DNA of 64,000 nt from Diadophis punctatus similis (taxonomy: Eukaryota > Chordata > Lepidosauria > Squamata > Dipsadidae): assembly GCA_023053685.1 (NCBI GenBank), contig JALIGW010000002.1, positions 46,302,778 to 46,366,777 on the forward strand, given 5' to 3'. Numbering within the stretch: the first letter of the stretch is position 1; each line of letters starts with the position of its first letter. Positions 46,401 through 57,869 of this stretch are shown here, piece by piece. The translations under genes and the position numbers were made by a program. The notes under the pieces were generated by a model. That model worked only from the letters and a program-made list of their open reading frames with translations. It was not told the DNA's origin and did not search any database.

Positions 46401-47285
46401 CAAGCCTCACTTAGCTGAATTGCCCTTTAGTTACTTAGCCCTTGTCCAACCCACTACTAACTACAGACAGTTGTTTGATGTCAAGCTTAGATGCAGAAGA
46501 GTTGAACTAGTTTCAATGTACTTTACTTTAAATTTCCAAACAATCGTTGACTATAGTTTCATGTTGTTAGGACATCCAAGCTTAATTTCCCATCTGGAAT
46601 AAATCCTGAAGTACTGTTAAGGTAAGTGTAGATAACATCAGTTCAGAGAACTTGAGATTTTTAAAGAGCAAGATATTTTAAGAACTCTGAATTAATACAG
46701 TTCTGAAGGATAGTATAAAAAAGATCTGTAGAATAGAAAATAAATACCTTATTGAAAGAGCTGTAATCTAAATCAAGGGGTTTGGATTTACTTTATTTTT
46801 TTGCCTGAAGGTTATACTTTAGGTATTTGTAAAAAGAGCTTTTTAGTGCATTAGATTTTAATCTGAAGGGTGAGCTAGGGATATTTTTCTCTTTTACACT
46901 GAGATTTAATCAGTAGGGGGAAAACGTCCTTTGCAAATCATCTAGAAAACCTATGCACTTATAAACAGAATGTTATCGTAAATAACATTAATTTTATGTT
47001 TCCACTAATGGAAAACATATTATGGAAGTTTCCTGTCATAATTTCCAAATCACTTAGAACCGGCATGGTGCTTTAGGTAGAGTGCTAAACCAGAATGCCA
47101 AGAAGGGGAGGAAAAAAAACAGCTATTAGACCCTGTGAGCTGTGAAACTCAACTGGGTGCCTTGGCAAATCACAACTTCACAGAAAATTTAGTTCTTCAG
47201 GGAGCTAGGAAGCTAAATTATAACTCTGAGCAACTAGAAGTCAGGCAGAATATCAGTGTACATAAATATATAAGATTAGAAATAT
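46401..47285. other. AT-rich stretch, no gene recognised
   Basis: Nothing is supported up to the LTR at 47,286. Confidence 0.45.
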
Positions 47286-47560
47286 TGTGTAGTGGGCTTC
47301 AGTAGGCAAGAAGCAGACCATCATAGATACAACAGCATTTACTGACTCAAAACTGGAACTGAGAAACTGCAGGCAATTCCCTGTAATTTATACTCTGGGC
47401 CCACAGGGCCTTAACCAATCATAATACTTTAAAAAGCCCGCCCAAATATGAATGTTCTAAATTTCCCTCCAAAACAGTTGGAGTTAACAGTTAGGGTCAT
47501 CTAAAGGTTAGTTTCACTTTAGCAGGGCTTAACACAACTATATATATTCAATACATAACA
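47286..47560 (-). repeat. 3' LTR of the gypsy element
   Basis: Runs from TGTGTAGTGGGCTTCAGTAG to ATTCAATACATAACA on the plus strand. On the element's own strand it starts TGTTATG and ends CTACACA. It is the complete copy, 275 bp. Confidence 0.85.
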
Positions 47561-47599
47561 CCCCTCCCCACTAAGATAGTTCTTACCCTCAGTCTGTTC

Positions 47600-48345
47600 A
47601 ATATTCATAGTCTTTGAGATAGGCTGGGGGCCCACGGATCCTGGTGGACCACTGCAATGTTACTGGAGAGTCCTGTTTAAGTGGAGTATTGTCCATCTCC
47701 AATTGGACAGAGTCTTGATGGCCGTTTTGGTTGCCCGTGAGTGGCAGTGGCTCTAAGGCACTTGGTACTTCTGTTTCTCTGGAGGTGGCCATGGGTGGTG
47801 TAGGCAAACTTGGAGGAAAACAGTTATCTAGTGGGTCTGATAAGGCCTTGGATACTCATCCAGGACTGGACCAGCCTGTAGCTGATCAATGTGGCATCTG
47901 ATTGTACTATCATTCCCCAGAGTAACCTCGTATGACAATGGGCCCGTTACTTTAGCTTACTAGCTTACTTTAGTTACTAGCTGCCACCCAAGGTGCCCCA
48001 CTCCCATAATTCCTGGCCCAGACCAATTCACCTGGCTGTAAGTTCCTGGGGGGGGGGGTTGGCTGAGCTGTCTCTGCCGCTACTCTGGGTGAAGTCGGTC
48101 GAGCTTTGTGGTGAGCCTATGCAACTCTCAGATGACTCTGGTTATTGTCATTGATGACACCGGTACCACTTCCAACCACTTGGAATAACTGTCCACTACT
48201 ATCAGGAATATCTGCCCCTGGAAAGGGCCTGCAAAGTCAATGTGCACATGAGACCATGGGGCCTGTGTGGTCTCCCAGCGGTCCACTGGTACTTGTGTGG
48301 CACCTCCAGTCGGGTTTCTTGGCAGCCCGGCAACTCCTTACTTGA
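47600..48345 (-). pseudogene. Gypsy integrase region, broken
   Basis: On the minus strand, text near 48,270-48,180 retains the integrase core neighbourhood (HVDFAGPFQGQIFLIV pattern, then SKWLEVVPV). Downstream the frame is shortened and shifts to a C-terminal tail ending near 47,600 with an arginine/proline-rich STRIRGPPAYLKDY. The stretch between the core start and the tail is deleted or scrambled. Confidence 0.6.
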
Positions 48346-48670
48346 TTGGCCACCACAAGTAGCTCCTGGCTAGAGCCTTCATCCGAACAATTCCTGGGTG
48401 CCCCTCGTGTAGGGAATTCAGCACCTTGGAGTGAAGACTGGGTGGAATGATGACCCTGCTGCCCCACAGCACATATCCCTTGTGGGCTGACAGTTCATTT
48501 TTCCAAGAAGTATAGTGCTGGAACTCAGGGCTTGGCCGGGTCTCTGGCGATCCCTTTAACACCCAGTTGAGAATACGGCTAAGCGCTTTGTCCTTGGTGG
48601 TTTCAGCTGTCACATCCCCTGCATGTAGGGGTGCTTCAGGCAGGTCCTGGATTGCCAGAATATGACACAC
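48338..48670 (-). pseudogene. Gypsy integrase zinc-binding region
   Basis: A 110-codon frame ends with SLHEGHPGIVRMKALARSYL followed by WWP, the His-His half and conserved Trp of the integrase HHCC zinc finger of Ty3/gypsy elements. It is joined upstream in another frame to RNase H, so at least one frameshift separates them. Confidence 0.75.
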
Positions 48671-48706
48671 TGGAGCTGGATCCAGCTCAGTCTGCAGTAG
48701 AGGCAG

Positions 48707-49255
48707 TCAGCTGAGAGCGTCGACGTGGCCCATTTCCTTGCCCGGCTTGTGGTACAAGTATGCAGCCATGAAAATGGACCATCGCAGCATTTGCGGCGAC
48801 AGGATCTGCAGTGTCTGTTTGTCAGCTGTGAAGAGACCAAGCAGAGATTTGTGGTCTGTAAAGATGGTGAAGGTTTGTCCATATAAGAAGTCATGGAACT
48901 TCTTAATGCCAGCCACTATGGCGAGGGCTTCCTTGTCTATCTAGGCATAGTTCCTTTCAGCTGATGATAACATTCTAGAATAGTACACTATGGGGGCCTC
49001 TCTACCATATGCCAGATATCCTGTGGCTTGGAACTGCCCCAATGCCGTATGACAAAGCGTCAAGGCTAGTGTTACTGATAGGGTTTCATTGAAATGAGTT
49101 ACGATGGAGTCCGAGGATAGCAATGATTTTACTGCCTTGAATGCTTTGTCTTGAATGCTCAACCAGACCCAGGGTGCTTTTTTGTCCAGTAGGCGGTGTA
49201 GCGGTTCTGCCAGGGCAGCCTTATGCAGGAAGAAGGAGTGGTAAAAATTGAGCAA
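48707..49255 (-). pseudogene. Gypsy RNase H region
   Basis: Two abutting frames cover the RT thumb/connection and RNase H: KAPWVWLSIQDKAFKAVKSL, APIVYYSRMLSSAERNYA and, after a break at about 48,940, GIKKFHDFLYGQTFTIFTDH then KSLLGLF. The TDHKSL motif is the classic gypsy RNase H signature. The break is a stop codon (TAG-type) between NYA and the next segment. Confidence 0.8.
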
Positions 49256-49881
49256 GCCAGGAATGCTTGAAGCTCCCCCTTGGATTTTGGTGTGGGGGCT
49301 TGCTGAAGCTTTGCTTCAGATGGGTGGATTCTGGCAGCGTCAATGCAGAAACCCAGGAATTCTGTGGATTCCACACTGATCTGGCACTTTTCCTTCTTGA
49401 GGTTTAGGCCTGCCTCACGGAAACATTGGAGTATTGTGCGGAGGTGTTCTGCCAGGACTGCCGCTGATTCCCCCACAATCAGGATGTCATCAAAGTACGG
49501 GCAGACATCAGGAATGTTCTTCAGTGTTTGTTCCATAATACTTTGGAAAAACCCTGGTGCTACTCTTACCCCAAACTGCAAGTTGCGCACTTGGAATGCA
49601 CCACTGTGTGTGACTATTGTTTGTGCTTCTGCAGGAGCGTCATCTACTGGCAGCTGCTGGTAGGCTTGGGCGAGGTCTAGCTTAGTGAAGATTTGGCTTC
49701 CCAAGCAGTGTTCAACCCTATTCTGTCCTGGGGGCCATTTCCCCTTGTGCTGCTGCATCAAAGGTTTCTTTTCCCGCTGACGACCTCTGAAAACTCTGGC
49801 AATCTGCCCTTGTTTTCTACAGGCATGGCATACAGTGGAATCTGCACTCAGCTCTTTCATGCAGTCCCCTGCAGCTTGCAC
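49159..49881 (-). pseudogene. Gypsy reverse transcriptase fused to a zinc-knuckle remnant
   Basis: A 240-codon frame. Residues about 18-31 read CHACRKQGQIARVF, a Gag zinc knuckle missing its last Cys. After about 25 residues it enters RT at FTKLDLAQAYQQL (palm) and continues with FGVRVAPGFFQSIME and the catalytic YFDDILIVG near residue 128. It ends in the connection region. The protease and RT fingers normally lie between knuckle and palm, so this is a deletion junction inside an otherwise open frame. Confidence 0.85.
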
Positions 49882-50260
49882 AGCTCGGTGGGGGAGTTGC
49901 TTCCTCTGTGGAGCGTGGCTGTCTGGGTGGCTCTCTCCACAAGCAATCTATTTCTTTACTCTCACTGACCTCCCTCAAGCCTTCTGCAGTCTCTTGGTGG
50001 ATTGCTGGGGGGATGGTGTGTGTTTTTGGTGGCCGGAGAGTCTTCATGGCCCCTCCGGCAGCCTCATCCGCCATGACTTCCTTCAATGTGTCTTAGAAAG
50101 TCAGTTTTTCCAATAGCGAATAGGTGCTGCTATAATTCATTATTACGCAGGCCGCAAATGAGCCTGTCTCTGAATGGTCTTCCAGATCAGGGAACTTGCA
50201 TTGGTGCGAAGCTTGGTGAAGAACTGCCACAAACTCTGCTGCAGATTCCTCGGACCGCTG

Positions 50261-50617
50261 TTAACGTTGCTCAAATCCATAGTGCCGGGTGATGACCAAG
50301 AGTTTAGGCTCAAAATGTTCCCTTAATTTTTTCTTGAGGTCTGTGTAGGCCACTGTCTCTATGCTTGCTGGTGCTATCAAGTTTTTAGCGATATCAAACA
50401 TGACTTGTCCACAGGCACATAGTAGGGTTGCCACCTTCAGGCCATCATCTGTGACCTGGTTAGCCTGGAGATAGTTGTCTACTTGGGAGACGTATGAGCT
50501 CCACTGTTCCAGGTGAGTAATATTGAACTCGTTGAGCCTTCCCAGTTTAGTCATTTTGAGAAGGCCCCTGTGGTGCTGGTTAATGCCTGTACTACTGCAG
50601 TTGGAGCTGGGCTGCAC
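50261..50617 (-). pseudogene. Gypsy gag
   Basis: A 118-codon frame with the capsid-like region of vertebrate gypsy Gag: WSSYVSQVDNYLQANQV, then KVATLLCACGQVMFDIAKNL and a DLKKKLREHFEPK segment that starts the helical core. The first Met is at the expected 5' position, about 265 bases after the 5' LTR. The frame stops early relative to a full gag, and the rest lies in shifted frames toward 49,900. Confidence 0.8.
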
Positions 50618-50882
50618 TTAGGATGTACCTGGGGACAGATCCCTTAGGTCTATGCCTCCAGTATGTCTTACTGGCAGGCAGGGCGGGGAGCATGGTTCCA
50701 CCAGGGCTCTTTACCTGGTCTGACACCCAGTGATTTCAGCATGCCTCCAATGTGGCTTACTGTAGGCAGGGGTGAGGACTAGTCCTGCCGGGGCTCATTA
50801 CCCAGCCTATCACCCAGTGATTTCAGTCTGTTGGTTAGCAGCAGCTCTCTCCTCTGCAGTATCCCACCTTCATCACCACTAT

Positions 50883-51126
50883 TGTGTAGTGGGCTTCAGT
50901 AGACAAGAAGCAGACCAGCATAGATACAACAGCATTTATTGAGTCAAAACTGGAACTGAGAAACTGCAGGCATTTCCCTGTAATTTATACTCTGGGCCCA
51001 CAGGGCCTTAACCAATCATAATACTTGAAAAAGCCCGCCCAAATATGAATGTTCTAAATTTCCCTCCAAAACAGTTGGAGTTAACAGTTAGGGTCATCTA
51101 AAGGTTAGTTTCACTTTAGCAGGGCA
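50883..51126 (-). repeat. 5' LTR of the gypsy element, outer end truncated
   Basis: Matches the LTR at 47,286 from TGTGTAGTGGGCTTCAGTAG to CACTTTAGCAGGGC, then changes to TATATATATAC. About 30 bp of the outer end are missing, so the target duplication cannot be tested. Confidence 0.85.
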
Positions 51127-52375
51127 TATATATATACAAGAAATTCTATCGGTATGTAAAATATTTGAATATATATTTTTTGTACGATCTAAAATTCTAA
51201 ATTATGTACAGATCCTAACTGGACAGATGAGGATATAATTAGGTTTAATATGTAGAATCCTAGATAGACTGCATATTCTTTAAGTAGAGTTTAGGGCACA
51301 GTGTCAGCTTTTTGATATCTGCACTAGAGATTCTGATAAAAAAATTAAGAATCTCAGAAGCGAACCTTCTCTTTGGAATTTTAATAAAGTTTTCTTCAGT
51401 TCTAGGCTAGTTTGTCCTGAGTCTGATATCTTTGAAATGTATTCAGGACTCATAATTCCCAGTCTGCATGATTCATGATTCATTTTAGACATTTCATATT
51501 TTAGTCAAGATTTAGTGCCTTCCAAATCTTGGAAACTGTACATGCTTTTTGAAAATTTGTGGATCGTCACAAAAACCTAGTGTGAATTAGAGGCCCATAC
51601 AAAAAGAATCTCATCAGCAAAAGGCAAAATATTTGGAACAAATTCAAATTTCAACAAATTGGTTAAAATTCAGAGGGGAAATAAACTTAAATATCAATGA
51701 TTTGTTTTATGTAAATAATTATAATTTAGGAAATGCTTTCAAATAATATATACATTTACCTTTGTGCAAGCTCGCTGAAAAACTGTATAAACAATACTGT
51801 TTGGGTGGTACTTTATTAAATCAAAGGACAGTAAAAACTTTAGAGGAGATAATTACTTTACCAAAATTGTATCTCTGATTTTGCAGCAGACAATCACGGT
51901 TTAAGAAGATTGTTATTGGCTACAATTCTCAAAATAGCAATCAAAGTTTTAAATCCAGCTATGGATGGCTAAAAAAAAGTGAAATTATTGCAACTAAATG
52001 GAGAGTTTATCACAGGATGCTTTAATAAATATATAAAAATGTTTGCTATTTTACGGTTTTAAGTGCCACCACAAAAGCAAAATGAGAGCTCGGATCCAAT
52101 TTGAAAAGACTATGAAAGAGAAGTTAGCTGAACAAATTGGAATTAATGCATTTAAACATTCTTGCAGTTGAAAAGTTTGAGCCTGTAGCAGTTATTATTG
52201 TTCACAACTGTTACACATTGCTGATTTTAAGACTTTGACTAGGGATATAAATAGGTTTATGGGGTATTTTATAAGAAGAGTGGAGAAAAAGAACGTTAGA
52301 TATGTTTATGTAAAAAAAAAAGCCGAGATGGCATCTGCCAGCATGTCATTGAAGTCCCACCCCTTTTGTATACAG
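51127..52375. other. AT-rich stretch, no gene recognised
   Basis: Possibly an old decayed LINE segment around 51,580-52,340, but I can read no domain. No gene is supported. Confidence 0.35.
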
Positions 52376-52612
52376 GCATTAGCAATAGCAATAGCACTTA
52401 GACTTATATACCACTTCACTGTGCTTTACAGCCCCCTCTAAGTGGTTTACAGAGTCAGCATATTGCCCCCAACAATTTGGGTCTTCGTTTTACCCACCTC
52501 AGAAGGATGGAAGGCTGAGTCAACCTTGAGCTAATCAGGATCAAACTCCTGGCAGTCAGCAGAATTAGCCTGTAATGCTGCTTTCTAACCACTGCACCAA
52601 CCTGGCTCATTA
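52376..52612 (-). mobile_element. tRNA-derived SINE, full length
   Basis: The plus strand reads from the tail (TAGCAATAGCAATAGCACTT) through CAGCATATTGCCCCCAACAA to the complement of the tRNA-like head (TTTCTAACCACTGCACCAAC). About 237 bp. Confidence 0.88.
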
Positions 52613-52741
52613 AGCAGACATTTGCTGGAATACTAAGCGCATATTTCATATTTCTTATTTCTTCTTCATTTAATCAGCTCCAATGTTAAGAGTAGAACTA
52701 AATATGGTGTGGAAAAAGTGTATACATGAATATATGTAAAC

Positions 52742-53226
52742 CAGTGGTGGGTTGCTCCCGGTTCGACCTGGTTCTGTGAACTGGTAGCAGTGGCGGTGAG
52801 AGGCTCCACCCACCTGCCCGGGATGCTTCTGTGCATGCACAGAAGAGTAGCACGCACACACGTGAGCCAGAGGTGAAATCCTCCCGGTTCACTCTTACCT
52901 GTCGGTCGCTGCAGAGCCAATGGAGCCGGTGGTGGTCGCGGCGCGGGGCTGCCCCCACCTGCTTCCCCCACCTGCCTGGACGCCACCAGTTGAGTTCTTT
53001 TGCCCTGTGCACATGCAGAATACTTTGCACATGCGCAGAGGGCAAAAGAACTCAAATGGCGGAGTCCAGGCAGGTGGGGGAAGCAGGCGGGGCAGCCCCG
53101 CGCCGTGAACGCCACCAGCTCTATCGGCTCTGTGACGACCGACAGGTAAGAGCGAACCAGGAGGATTTCACCCTGACGCGAGCGCACGCATGAACCAGTA
53201 GCAACGGGATTTAGAACCCACTACTG
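52742..53226 (+). mobile_element. H1 MITE, interrupted by a related MITE
   Basis: Ends CAGTGGTGGGTTGCTCCC and TTAGAACCCACTACTG, with perfect 8-bp duplication ATGTAAAC (52,734-52,741 and 53,227-53,234). Confidence 0.9.
52868..53175. mobile_element. Palindromic MITE nested in H1
   Basis: Ends CAGAGGTGAAATCCTCCC and CAGGAGGATTTCACCCTG are inverted. Flanks ACGTGAGC (52,860-52,867) and ACGCGAGC (53,176-53,183) match 7/8. The whole 308 bp is a near-perfect foldback. Its right end also occurs inside the element at 37,883-40,113 (GGGAGGATTTCACCCCTG near 40,040). Confidence 0.85.
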
Positions 53227-53309
53227 ATGTAAACTGTTTTCAAGCTTCAGTATATATCAGTTTCTTGCTAGTGTTTAAAGATCCACTTGTATTAAAGAAA
53301 GAGTCTTTT

Positions 53310-53535
53310 GGTCTAATGATTAAAGCACAGGCTAAAAATCAGAAGACTGTGAATGCTAGTTTCGCTTTAGGTATGGAAGCTGGCTAGGTGGAGTGGCCAG
53401 TCACTCTTTCTCTCAGTCTGCAATGTCAGGCTCGGATGACAAGCCAGGCAGTCAATTCCTACCAAAACCAATAGATCAACACTCTTTTCATAAAAAAAAA
53501 AGATGGACACTGCTCTTGTAGGAAACTGCTAGGAA
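53310..53535 (+). mobile_element. Sauria-type tRNA SINE, diverged
   Basis: GGTCTAATGATTAAAGCACA (A-box head) and TGGCCAGTCACTCTTTCTCT (body) match the Sauria-SINE-like pattern. Tail ACTGCTCTTGTAGGAAACTG. The 3' BovB-like part is not clear. Confidence 0.55.
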
Positions 53536-53940
53536 GGAAAAAAACCCCCTCATATTTTGTTTGGGAGTAAATAATTTCATTGAAGAATTATATATGCTGC
53601 AAGACAGTATTATCTAGATATTATCAGAAGATTTTTGCCCAACCCATGCTAAAATGGTAAAATTTCTCTTTATGAGTAGCATCTGGTAAAATGAACCTTC
53701 AAATTAATGAGATTGACTATAATCCCTTAAGCAAACATCAGTATTTGAACTGGAGTTTCTTCATGATTCAGCTATGATGTTGGCAATTGCTTGTTCTTTT
53801 CTGCTTTGATCTGAATGTAAATGTGAATGTTCGAGTGCTTGCGTAGAGCTGTCTGATAGTAGGTGAGACTTGCCTGCTTTGCCAGCCAATATATTTCAAA
53901 CTGTTGATGCTAAACCTTACAAACATTCATAGTTTGGGAC

Positions 53941-54327
53941 CAGGGGTGGGTTCTAACTTACCTCACTGCCAGTTCGCTTCCTCCCACACTGCGTGGCCGC
54001 ACCTCATGGGCGCATGTGCACTTCACACACACACGCATGCACAGTGCCGAAAAATAAAAAAAATCCCCCCTCCAAAAAAGCCAAAAACAAGATGGCAACG
54101 CATGCACAGTGCCGGAAACTCGGCTTCTGCGCATGCACAGAAGAAGAAAAAACCGGAAAAAAATTTCCCCCGATTTTTTTTCTCAAAAAAAAAAATCGGG
54201 AAAAAAAAGATGGTGGCGTCCACGGACCGGCACTGACTGAACCGGTTCTGTGACATCATCGTGACGTCACCAGTGGGTTGCTACCCGTTCGGACGAACCG
54301 GTCCGAACCGACAGGAACCCACCTCTG
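53941..54327 (+). mobile_element. H1 MITE
   Basis: Ends CAGGGGTGGGTTCTAACT and GACAGGAACCCACCTCTG, with perfect 8-bp duplication TTTGGGAC (53,933-53,940 and 54,328-54,335). Frames inside are not genes. Confidence 0.92.
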
Positions 54328-54335
54328 TTTGGGAC

Positions 54336-55312
54336 TAACATATATGAAGAACTGCCTATTTCCAAGCAGCTAGCCAGCCAGAGACATAGGAAAGCTTAAG
54401 AAGATATTCTTTAGGTATCTTGATTTCCTAAGAAATTATGCTCCCAAAACTCAATAATGCTTCTCAAGAGGAGAAGGGTGGGTTTTGTGTTTGTTTTTTT
54501 GGCTTCTTAGCCTTTTATCGGGACTAAAACTTTTGGAGAATTTAGGGGTATGGGAATGGAGTTGCAACTGCTGTGTGGTTTTTTCTTCTTGTTGTAAAAA
54601 AAAAATACTTGCAGCATTATATTGGCAGATATTTGATTATATTATTACTATGTGCAAATACTTTTGTACCCTGCCATTTTATAATAAGGCTTCAAGTCTA
54701 CATCCACATATTGGGCAGCAAGCTACATTTTACTCAGTGGGAGTTACTTCTAAGTAGACAGGCACAGAATTGCGTAGTTAATTTTGCTTCTTCAGTTCTG
54801 ATTCAATTCTGTAGCCTTCTTTGTATTATCATTTGTTGAGTTCTTTTAAAGGAGAAAAAAGATATAAAGTTCCAAACAGATAACAATTGGTATGCATTGC
54901 CTACTTTGATCAAATCTATTTGTTCATTGTCAGTCCACAAGGAACTGGGATAGCTGCTAAACACATCATTAGAGACAGGCACAAAGCATCCCTCGCAAAG
55001 AGGACAAAGGAGTTATTTTTACAAAGCTAGCCTATGCTAATTTATATGTATAAATGCAAATCTGGAAATACGATGAATACAGTTTATCTAGAATATAATA
55101 CAGCTTAATGTCATAGAGAGGTTAGTCTGGTCTCCATGTCCCAATTTCTGATAGGGCATTCCCTTTTCTGCCTTTTTCATTAATGATTTTTAAAGCAGAC
55201 TTGGATTGGATATTTCTTGATAAACAGTATCCTTTCAAGTTAAAATCTGTCAATAAAATAGGAAGCACGTCCCTCTCCATATTGAAGATAGTTATGATTC
55301 AAAGCTTGGAAG
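54336..55312. other. Unique-looking DNA, no gene recognised
   Basis: The overlapping 90- and 88-codon frames at 54,485-54,839 have no recognised domain or splice context. Confidence 0.45.
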
Positions 55313-55395
55313 TTTGTTGTTGTTGTTGTTGTTGTTATTGTTGTTGCTGTTGCTGTTGCTGTTGCTATTGCTATTGCTATTGCTATTGCTATTCA
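55313..55395 (+). repeat. (TTG)n to (TTGCTA)n microsatellite
   Basis: Pure TTG units grade into TTGCTG and then TTGCTA. The hexamer equals the tail repeat of the local tRNA SINE family. Confidence 0.93.
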
Positions 55396-55479
55396 TAGCA
55401 ATCTGTAATCAGACTTATTTGAATGGATTTTGAACTTGCTAGTTCTTTAGCTGGTGTTGAGTTTGATATGCATCAAATT

Positions 55480-55925
55480 TATTTATTTATTTGATTTATT
55501 TGCCACCCAGTTCATCTCGAGGCAACTCTGGGTAGCTTACCAACATTAAAAGCCAATAAAATATTGCAACAATAAATACTGAAATAACAGTAATAATTTA
55601 GAATTAAAAAGATGGGGAGAAAGGAGCAGGATGCGCTGTGGGGGGAGTTGGTCTTGTCTTAATCCATCAGCCACCTCCAGTGTGATGTACCCCCATTGAA
55701 ACCACAAGCCAACTGGCAAAGCCAGGTCTTCAGGCCCTTATGGAAGGTCAGAAGGGTGGGAGCGGATCTCACCTTGGGAGCAAGATGTTCCAAAGGGCAG
55801 GAGCCATGTCAGAAGGGCCTCTTCACCTAAACCCTACCAGCTGAAATTCCTTGACCTATGGGGTCTGCATCATGCCCCATCTGCTGGTATGGATGGGACA
55901 AGCTAAAGAGTTCTTTCCAATAACC
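55480..55925 (-). mobile_element. LINE 3' end relic
   Basis: The plus strand begins TTTATTTATTTATTTGATTT and TTGCCACCCAGTTCATCTCG, the complement of an L2/CR1-type tail, followed by decayed ORF2 end text. Confidence 0.6.
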
Positions 55926-55934
55926 TAGGATGTT

Positions 55935-56800
55935 ATATACTATTTATTTATTTATATTTATTTATAGAATTTATATTGTCACCTATTCGCCCATGGTGAC
56001 TCAAGGTGGCTTACAGAATAAAAGACCACATTTAAAACAATAAAAACTAACAAAAAGAATCAAATAAATTAATATAGTACAATATAACAAAACACCCCAA
56101 CCTCCCACCCCCCACCCCGGCGACAGCAGATCACACTAGCCCTTTAATGGGCTCCATCCCGCTCTGGGTTCCCCCAGGCCTGCTGGCAGAACAGCATCTT
56201 CAGCACCTTCTGTAAGAGTATTAGAGTGGGGAACATTCTAATCTCTGGAGGAATGATGTTCCAGAGAGAGGGAGCCACCACAGAGAAGGCCCTTCTTCTG
56301 GATCCCAGCATGTGTATCTCCCTTGGGGATGGGACCTGCAACATTCCCTGCCTCCCCGCTCTGATGGGTTGGGTAGATGTGACTGGCAAGAGACAGTCCC
56401 TCAGATAACATGGTTCCAAGCCATGAAGGGCTTTAAAGGTGAAAACCAGCGCCTTGAATTGCACCCTGAAGCAAATAGGCAACCAATGCAGCTCCCGCAG
56501 GACAGGTTAAACATGTGCATACCAGTGTCTGCACAAAACCATGTGGGCTTCTGAATTTTGCACCAACTGGAGCTTCCAGATGCTCTTCAAGGGCAGCCCC
56601 ATGTAGAGCGTGTTGCAATAGTCAAGATAGGAAGTGACTAGGGCATGAGTGACTGTGAGTAGGGACTGTTGGTCCAGGAAAGGGCGTAACTGATGCACAA
56701 CCCGCAGTTGCGCAAAGGCCCTCCTGGCCACGACCGCGTCGTGAGTCCAGGAAAAAATATCAGCATAGTATAGTGAGGATCCAGGTGGTGTGGCCTTTTG
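55935..56800 (-). pseudogene. L2-like LINE ORF2 C-terminal half and tail
   Basis: From the tail at 55,935 (TTTATTTATATTTATTTATA), the minus strand reads two long open parts. 56,144-56,482 holds FTFKALHGLEPCYLRDCLLP, RRAFSVVAPSLWNIIPPEI and a final LQKVLKMLF. 56,507-56,790 holds RRAFAQLRVVHQLRPFLD and VTSYLDYCNTLYMGLP. These are the thumb/C-terminal blocks of L2/CR1-type ORF2 in correct order. A frameshift near 56,490 separates them. 5'-truncated near 56,800, where the R4-like fragment begins. Confidence 0.8.
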
Positions 56801-57145
56801 TAACTGACAGATGGAAATTTTGTCAATGTGCAGATTTTCAAAGTGCTGTCCACGTTTTTTGGTATGGCACCCAGTATGCATATGTCCACTGGGACGACCA
56901 TGACTGATTTAGGCCGTAATCTTTCAACTTTGATTTTCAGATCTTGATACTTTGGGATTTTCTCCATTTCTTTCTCAATTCTATTCTATTATCCCCTGAT
57001 ATTGTGACACATCGATTATCCACACTTTCTTTTTTTCAACCATGGTTAAATCTGGTGTGTAATGAGTCAAGACTTTACCAGTTTGTATTTGGAAAACACA
57101 CAATATTTCAATCTGCTCATTTTTGACTTTGTGTTTCTATCAGTT
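56800..57145 (-). pseudogene. REL-endonuclease LINE fragment (R4/R2-like)
   Basis: The minus strand reads QIQTGKVLTHYTPDLTMVEK, then WIIDVSQYQG (57,055 to about 57,000). A PD followed about a dozen residues later by IIDV is the PD-(D/E)XK nuclease pattern of R2/R4-type LINEs. Then PKYQDLKIKVERL and MVVPVDICILGAIPKN match the C-terminal helix seen at 27,190-27,290. It abuts the L2-like relic on the same strand. Confidence 0.6.
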
Positions 57146-57269
57146 TTTCATTCCATCAGTTTCTATCAGTTTTTCATTAGATGATAACTGATGGGTTCTT
57201 GGTGCTTGCAAGAAAATGACAAAGATCATAGAGCATCAAAGACCCCTCATTTCAACCCTGAGATGATAA

Positions 57270-57869
57270 TTCTTACCGATATTCCAGTGACGTTATTATC
57301 AATTAATCCCTTCCCTTCAATTTCAAGTACTTTTTTTCTTTTTTGCTTTGCTGTGGTTGCAGTCGCTCATTTATTTGTCTCTTTGTAAGCCTAATGTATA
57401 CATAGGAAAAGGGATGAATAGACATGAATGAACCAGCCTTGATGGTGGTCTCATCTAGGTTGTTAGCCTCATTAGTTGCTCAATGATTCTTATGATTGTT
57501 TTGATATAAAACATTCTGCATTCCCAAAGAAAAAAAAACCTATGGCTCTACATACAGATTGTTAAGCTTTATCCGTACATAGCACAGGGACATCAAAATT
57601 GCTATTATCCAGTGGATAAAAGGATTTTTTTTAGGGCCCTCCAGTTTATAAGGACTAATAAGCAGATACGGCCATTCTCATAAGAAGTCATGGTGGAAGC
57701 ACTAGACCCAGAATCCCATATATGTCTCCCTACAATTTTATCCAGGCTCCAGGAAGCTTACCTGCTATTTTCACCCATTTCTGACTTCTTCTTCTTCTTT
57801 TTTTAGCACATGCACGTTTTTAAATATAGCACTGAGTTACTGTGCAATCATGGCAAATATCTGTCTTCA
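57270..57869. other. Unique-looking DNA, no gene recognised
   Basis: 57,190-57,265 carries a partial Penelope-like end (GGGTTCTTGGTGCTTGCAAG). Beyond it nothing is supported. Confidence 0.4.

Larger units (their letters stand above)
47286..51126 (-). mobile_element. Ty3/gypsy element with both LTRs, internally deleted
   Basis: Two direct LTR copies flank a minus-strand body of about 3.3 kb holding, in minus-strand order, gag, a zinc-knuckle remnant, RT, RNase H, an integrase zinc finger and part of the integrase region. A purine-rich tract (complement of CCCCTCCCCA, 47,561-47,570) sits directly upstream of the 3' LTR. Full gypsy bodies are about 4.5-6 kb; protease, the RT fingers and most of the integrase core are missing. 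The LTRs differ at about 6 of 240 aligned positions, so the insertion is fairly recent. Confidence 0.88.
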
